Positions 60,701 through 64,000 of a stretch of DNA of 64,000 nucleotides are shown piece after piece (the first letter of the stretch is position 1; every line of letters begins with the position of its first letter). The notes below the pieces were generated by a model. The model was not told the DNA's origin. It ran no database searches and was given only the letters and a program-made list of their open reading frames with translations. This stretch comes from Limanda limanda (lineage: Eukaryota > Chordata > Actinopteri > Pleuronectiformes > Pleuronectidae). The stretch is taken from contig NC_083651.1 of the NCBI RefSeq assembly GCF_963576545.1, forward strand, positions 14,757,124 to 14,821,123, written 5' to 3'. Made by a program: the position numbers and the translations under genes.

Positions 60701-62919
60701 ATTCTCTAGTCCAGAACACGCAGAGGGCCAGAGAGGGCTGGTAAAACACTGATGCCCTGGTCCATCAGGATTTAAACTGATATGACTGATGGCCAGCCTG
60801 ATGTTCCCTCTGGGAGAGTCAGGTGAAAAAGAAGAGAAACACATCTAACAATTTATTATCAAATTATTGTCTTTTATTGCTACTTATTTTACCTCCTTAT
60901 TACTATTCCTGATGTCCTTCCCCGACCTCTAATTGTTTTTGTGGGCCTTTGCTTTTTGACACGTATCAAATTGGAGGTTTTTTGTGATCATGAAGGGGAT
61001 AAGCTGAATATGAAAACTATCTGAATCTGAAACAGCTGTATGCTTTCAAGTCCAGACTTAATATTTATTATTAGCTCAGAGACACGTGTAATCCTCTCTG
61101 ACTAATCACATGCTGCATATGCTCTGAGTGTGATCAGTTTAACCCCAGAGTTACTTTTAAAGGCCTGAAGAATTGGTTTTGTGTTTTTTCATTTAATAAT
61201 CCTGTAAATTCTGTTTGTTGCTTTCTCAGGCTCAGGAGGAGTCCTCCTAATAACCTAACTGATCTCCATGTGTAAACATGTCACAGTGCCCCTTAATATC
61301 ATTATTTTTCAGATTCAGAATACTTTATTTATCCCAAAAGTGTAATTGCTACAACAGAAACCATGACCCCACTCTGGCTCTCTCTCTCTCTCTCTAGATG
61401 TATGTGTGAGCTTGCATGAGAAGCCAGCTCAGAACAACAATATAAAGTAGGAGATAATTAGCATGATGTATAGGGGCGGCTGAGATATATCTGCAGGTTG
61501 GCTTCCATCAATGAATGAATATAACTATTTGTTTTTCAAGTGGACGCATAATGGCGTTGCTCTGAGGGCAATACTGAGAATTCCCTGAAAAGACATGGTC
61601 GGGTTGACTTAATATTCATTCTGTTTTCTGGACCACTACGAAGAGTTAGAAAAACTTGCAATAAAATCTAATCATGTTATTCTCTGTACTGATTTGGCAT
61701 TAAAGGTTCAGTGTGTAAGATATAAGTGAACGGGATCTATTGGCAGAAATTGGATATTATATAATCCTGGTGATGTTTTCACTAGTGTGTTTAATCCAAA
61801 TTGTATGAATTGTTGTTTTCTTTACCCTAGAATGAGCCCTTTGTATTACATACTTTATATTAACTTCGGGAGCGGGTCTTTTTTATGGCTGAAGCCATGT
61901 TTTTTTTACAGTCCTCCAAACTGGGCTAACTAAACACCTTTTGAGTTTTTATGAACTGGAAGCTACTACAAGTTCCCTTTAATGTTTGGAAGGGGATGGT
62001 GATGTGAGGGGTACTCAGCTGCTACATGCAACTTCACCACTAGATGTCACTAAATTCTACACACTTAACCTTTAACTGAATACACTTTTGCATCATTATT
62101 CACCTGGTACATCATTTTTGAGTGCGAATGAAAACGTTTTCACTTCATGGCTGCAGGAATCATCCCATGGAATGCCACGCCAGGCAAGGCTTGCGGATCT
62201 ACGCTAGGTGACATCTGCGACACCAGTGAGGTGAGATGCTTCTCTCCTCTTCACTCACACACCAGCAGTGGGTGATGAGGAAATGGAGAAATAATCCCTC
62301 TTGCTTGTCTTCCTGCAGTTCTACCTGTCCTATCACCTGTACATCGTAGCGTGCGCCGGGGCAGGAGCCACCGTGATCGCTCTGGTAAGTTTCCCTCCAG
62401 TTGCTCCATCTTTTTTTTTTTTTTCTTTAGCTCATCTTTGCATGGTTTGTCTCAACGGATCCTGTGTGAAGTGGTCCTCTTGTCATTCCCATATGGTCTA
62501 TATACACGCACTAAGGACTGTTACTCAGGCTTTTTCTCAGCTCCTGTTCCATTTGCTGTTTCCCATCTGCTTAGAAGCACATGGCCCTGATTTAACTCTA
62601 GGATGGTGCAGTTTGAAATTGTTATTTTGTAAATGAGTAATTAAAGAAAATCATAATCATGAGTTTGAACTATACAATCCCAAATATAATATGATAAGAT
62701 TATACTTTTAATATTTATTTTTTTCCTTTACTTCTCTATACTTTAACTACTGGAAAATGATTGGACTTTACTAACTAGTGGTGATGAAGTCACCGGCATG
62801 TTCTCTTACATCCTTCTCTGTTGTCTCTCTTCCACCAGCTGATCTACATGATGGCTACCACTTATAACTTTGCTGTTTTGAAGTTTAAGAGTCGAGAAGA
62901 CTGCTGCACTAAGTTTTAA
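35307..62919 (+). CDS. gpm6b: Neuronal membrane glycoprotein M6-b (proteolipid/DM20 family), two alternative first exons
   Basis: Four-pass proteolipid of neuron and glial plasma membranes, related to myelin PLP/DM20. Form 1 uses 35307-35310 as first coding exon; form 2 uses 51332-51380. Both join 58991-59177, 60047-60203, 60411-60579, 62157-62230, 62319-62384 and 62839-62919. Exon lengths of 187, 157, 169, 74 and 66 nt equal the DM20 pattern of PLP1, without the PLP-specific 3B segment. Form 1 encodes 245 aa starting [13 protein letters not shown]; form 2 encodes 260 aa. N-terminal cysteines 3, 6, 7 and 10 are likely palmitoylation sites. TM1 lies in exon 2, TM2 in exon 3, TM3 in exon 4 and TM4 across exons 6-7. 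The large extracellular loop has an NLTS glycosylation sequon and the conserved cysteines. [25 protein letters not shown] and the end SREDCCTKF are diagnostic of M6B rather than M6A. Confidence 0.97.
40513..41030 (-). mobile_element. Internally deleted Tc1/mariner-type transposon
   Basis: The ends read CACTATATGGAC inward on both sides, with GGGACAC repeated a little further in. The element is 518 bp; a TA precedes the left end, but the right flank reads AA. On the - strand, [20 protein letters not shown] and VHKGMLG match the Tc1-type transposase core as I know it (GPLVPVKGNLN...YQDIL, VHKA). The rest of the catalytic region follows in other frames with stops, and the N-terminal DNA-binding part is absent. 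It is inactive. Confidence 0.8.
51197..51288 (+). repeat. gpm6b: GA-rich microsatellite in the 5' UTR of the gpm6b alternative exon
   Basis: Imperfect (GA)n, including GAGAGAGAGAGAG blocks, just upstream of the 51332 start codon. It would be transcribed as part of the alternative leader and could form a GAGA-type promoter element. Confidence 0.85.
51332..51380 (+). CDS. gpm6b: gpm6b alternative first coding exon, long form
   Basis: The exon encodes [16 protein letters not shown] plus the first base of Gly, then donor GTACCA. It joins 58991 in the same phase as the short first exon. The peptide matches the known M6B N-terminal extension as I remember it from human (METAAEEN.EQ....K before GCFECC). 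The ATG has a strong context (ACCATGG). The upstream Met of the human form appears replaced by AGA here (RKPTMET), so the start is placed at the second Met. An out-of-frame ATG at 51315 precedes it. Confidence 0.85.
51381..58990 (+). other. gpm6b: gpm6b intron between the alternative first exon and exon 2
   Basis: About 7.6 kb. It holds a (GT)n run (51730-51757) and a short telomere-like array (54431-54451). No additional exon is recognised. Confidence 0.5.
54431..54451 (+). repeat. Short telomere-like repeat (GGGTTA)n
   Basis: Three full GGGTTA units followed by GGG in an otherwise ordinary intron. Too short to be a functional telomere. Confidence 0.9.
58991..59177 (+). CDS. gpm6b: gpm6b exon 2 (TM1)
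   Basis: The 187-nt exon, from acceptor TTGCACAG to donor GTAAGT, encodes [20 protein letters not shown] through HAMLTD and two bases of Val. It contains the cysteine-rich cytoplasmic N-terminus and the first membrane segment. Confidence 0.98.
60047..60203 (+). CDS. gpm6b: gpm6b exon 3 (TM2)
   Basis: The 157-nt exon encodes [20 protein letters not shown] through [11 protein letters not shown], with TM2 and the small cytoplasmic loop. Its length is that of the DM20 form; donor GTATGT. Confidence 0.98.
60411..60579 (+). CDS. gpm6b: gpm6b exon 4 (TM3 and extracellular loop)
   Basis: The 169-nt exon encodes [20 protein letters not shown] through ICVDVRQY and one base of Gly. It contains TM3 and the NLTS sequon. 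Acceptor TCCTCAG; donor GTAAGA. Confidence 0.98.
60580..62156 (+). other. gpm6b: gpm6b intron 4
   Basis: 1577 bp, containing a CT repeat (61376-61396) and a complete TTAA-flanked MITE (61704-62071). Confidence 0.7.
61704..62071 (+). mobile_element. piggyBac-like MITE with TTAA target duplication
   Basis: 368 bp, flanked on both sides by TTAA (61700-61703 and 62072-62075). Ends are AGGTTCAGTGTGTAAGAT and its near-inverse, ATTCTACACACTTAACCT. There is no transposase. The TTAA duplications point to piggyBac-type mobilisation. A truncated, inverted copy lies at 34028-34314. Confidence 0.8.
62157..62230 (+). CDS. gpm6b: gpm6b exon 5
   Basis: The 74-nt exon encodes the end of Gly, then [20 protein letters not shown] and DTSE. 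It carries two of the conserved extracellular-loop cysteines. NAT gives an additional N-glycosylation sequon. Acceptor GGCTGCAG; donor GTGAGA. Confidence 0.98.
62319..62384 (+). CDS. gpm6b: gpm6b exon 6 (TM4, first half)
   Basis: The 66-nt exon encodes [20 protein letters not shown] then AL. Acceptor TCCTGCAG; donor GTAAGT. Confidence 0.98.
62839..62919 (+). CDS. gpm6b: gpm6b exon 7 (TM4 end, cytoplasmic tail, stop)
   Basis: The 81-nt coding part encodes [20 protein letters not shown] then DCCTKF and TAA. The short tail ending in TKF is the standard M6B C-terminus. The 3' UTR follows. Confidence 0.98.
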   Translation: MIYMMATTYNFAVLKFKSREDCCTKF

Positions 62920-64000
62920 AAGGGTCTTTAAGAGACCGGAGCAGCGTTCGAGGCTGCACTGAGTAGAGACAGTTGCCACTGACAACAAATGAACTAAAAA
63001 GAAAAAAAACGAGAATAGGAAAAAAAAAAAAATCTCTCCAGTAGTAATCACATGAAGTGTAAATAGCTGATCTGTTTCCTTTAGCGTTTGGTATCCATGG
63101 ATATTGCTGGTCTGAGGACACCAGATGAGAGTTGTCTTCAGAGTGTAGAGGGAGATTTAGGTTTGTTCTGGTTTCCTTGGCACTGACTTATTGATTTAAT
63201 AAGAAACGTGCACAGCTAGAAATCCACACCAGTGTTATTATATACAGTCCTAATGTGTGAAGCTGATTGGACCTGCACAAAGGCATCAACTTAATCACAA
63301 GGATTAAGCAGTATTTCACCCTGCATAAGAGGATGAGCATCAGTGCAGTCGGAGCTGAAATGCAAATTTGTTGGCTCACTCCTGAGGCTCTTGTGAAACC
63401 TAAATGTAAGATATCTGTGCAGGTCATTGCAGATGATTCCAAAAAAGGAAATCTAAATGAGAGTCGAGATTATTCTGAGGTTTTACCAAGAGATAAGCTG
63501 TGTCTCAATTCAGGGGCTGCATCTGTGGGAGGACGGGGGTCCACCTGACCAATGGAGACCGCGAAGGCCGAACCAAAATGAGACGGCCTAGTCAACAGAG
63601 GCTTTCTGCGATCGCCCTTACCATCTTGTCCCGCCCTTACTGCTGTGGCCTAGCAGCGGCACTGAGGTCGGACAGTTAGAAAGTTTTAATGCCCCTTGTG
63701 ATTTGATCGATTGAGTTGAAGCCTGATACTCAAGCATTGCCGTTACCATTACCTCTTTGAAAAGTGGTTCGTCACTGCGGCTCAGTGAACCCTGGGATAG
63801 GTTTGGCCTTATCTTGTGTATGCCTTTGAAGGATCTACCTGTTGGAGCTTGTGTTTGTCGGGGATAGAAGGAGGCATTTGAAGGAGAATTTGAAATGGGG
63901 CAGCCTAGTCGTGCCGCTGTGTAGCAACCGGTCTTCAGATGAAGCCTCTGAAGGATCCAGCCCCTGAACTGAGACACAGCTATAGACCGCACCGAGCCCT
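62920..64000 (+). other. gpm6b: gpm6b 3' UTR and flank
   Basis: No AATAAA or ATTAAA was seen up to the window end. Long 3' UTRs are usual in this family, so the transcript probably continues beyond the window. It would then include the inverted-repeat element at 63496-63981. Confidence 0.5.
63496..63981. mobile_element. Non-autonomous DNA transposon with terminal inverted repeats
   Basis: The left end AGCTGTGTCTCAATTCAGGG and the reverse complement of the right end (AGCTGTGTCTCAGTTCAGGG) match almost perfectly over about 28 bp, then diverge. The element is 486 bp, relatively GC-rich, with no transposase. ATA flanks both sides (63493-63495 and 63982-63984) as a possible short target duplication; the superfamily is not settled. 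Confidence 0.75.

Overview
The window is vertebrate nuclear DNA and almost certainly comes from a ray-finned fish. Short coding exons with GT-AG borders lie in AT-rich non-coding DNA full of (CA)n microsatellites, fish-type MITEs, a Tc1-type relic and a LINE fragment. Two complete neuronal membrane-protein genes and the 3' end of a third gene could be read exon by exon. There is one 200-N assembly gap (21257-21456).

Layout. (1) Bases 1-357 on the + strand are the C-terminal coding part of a gene entering from the left. I do not recognise the protein itself, but position and orientation fit fancb. (2) 3298-3738 holds a tRNA-Asp(GUC) gene on the - strand, directly followed by a LINE fragment. 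(3) 6930-17453 on the - strand is glra2, the glycine receptor alpha-2 subunit. Its exons add up to exactly 450 codons including stop (449 aa), and it carries a pair of alternative 68-nt exons, 3A and 3B. (4) 17454-35066 is intergenic: a possible REST/RE1 site 455 bp upstream of the glra2 start codon, microsatellites, a 0.54-kb pentanucleotide array and MITE pieces. (5) 35307-62919 on the + strand is gpm6b, a PLP/DM20-family proteolipid. It has two alternative first coding exons (35307-35310 and 51332-51380) joining the same six downstream exons of 187, 157, 169, 74, 66 and 81 nt. Its 3' UTR appears to run off the right side and contains a transposon-like element with inverted ends.

The arrangement left gene(+) / glra2(-) / gpm6b(+) matches the order and orientation I recall for FANCB, GLRA2 and GPM6B on the mammalian X chromosome. 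This, with paralogue-specific residues, shows these are glra2 and gpm6b rather than the paralogous pair glra3 and gpm6a. GEMIN8, which lies between GLRA2 and GPM6B in human, is not visible here.

Both complete genes act at the neuronal surface. glra2 makes a glycine-gated chloride channel subunit typical of immature neurons, and gpm6b makes a four-pass tetraspan proteolipid of neurons and glia. They are transcribed divergently from promoters about 18 kb apart. I found no sign of a previously undescribed gene system. The most interesting signals are regulatory: the 3A/3B exon pair separated by a 69-bp intron, the RE1-like site, a perfect CRE in a partly duplicated gpm6b promoter segment, and loss of the proline codon at the glycine-receptor RNA-editing site.
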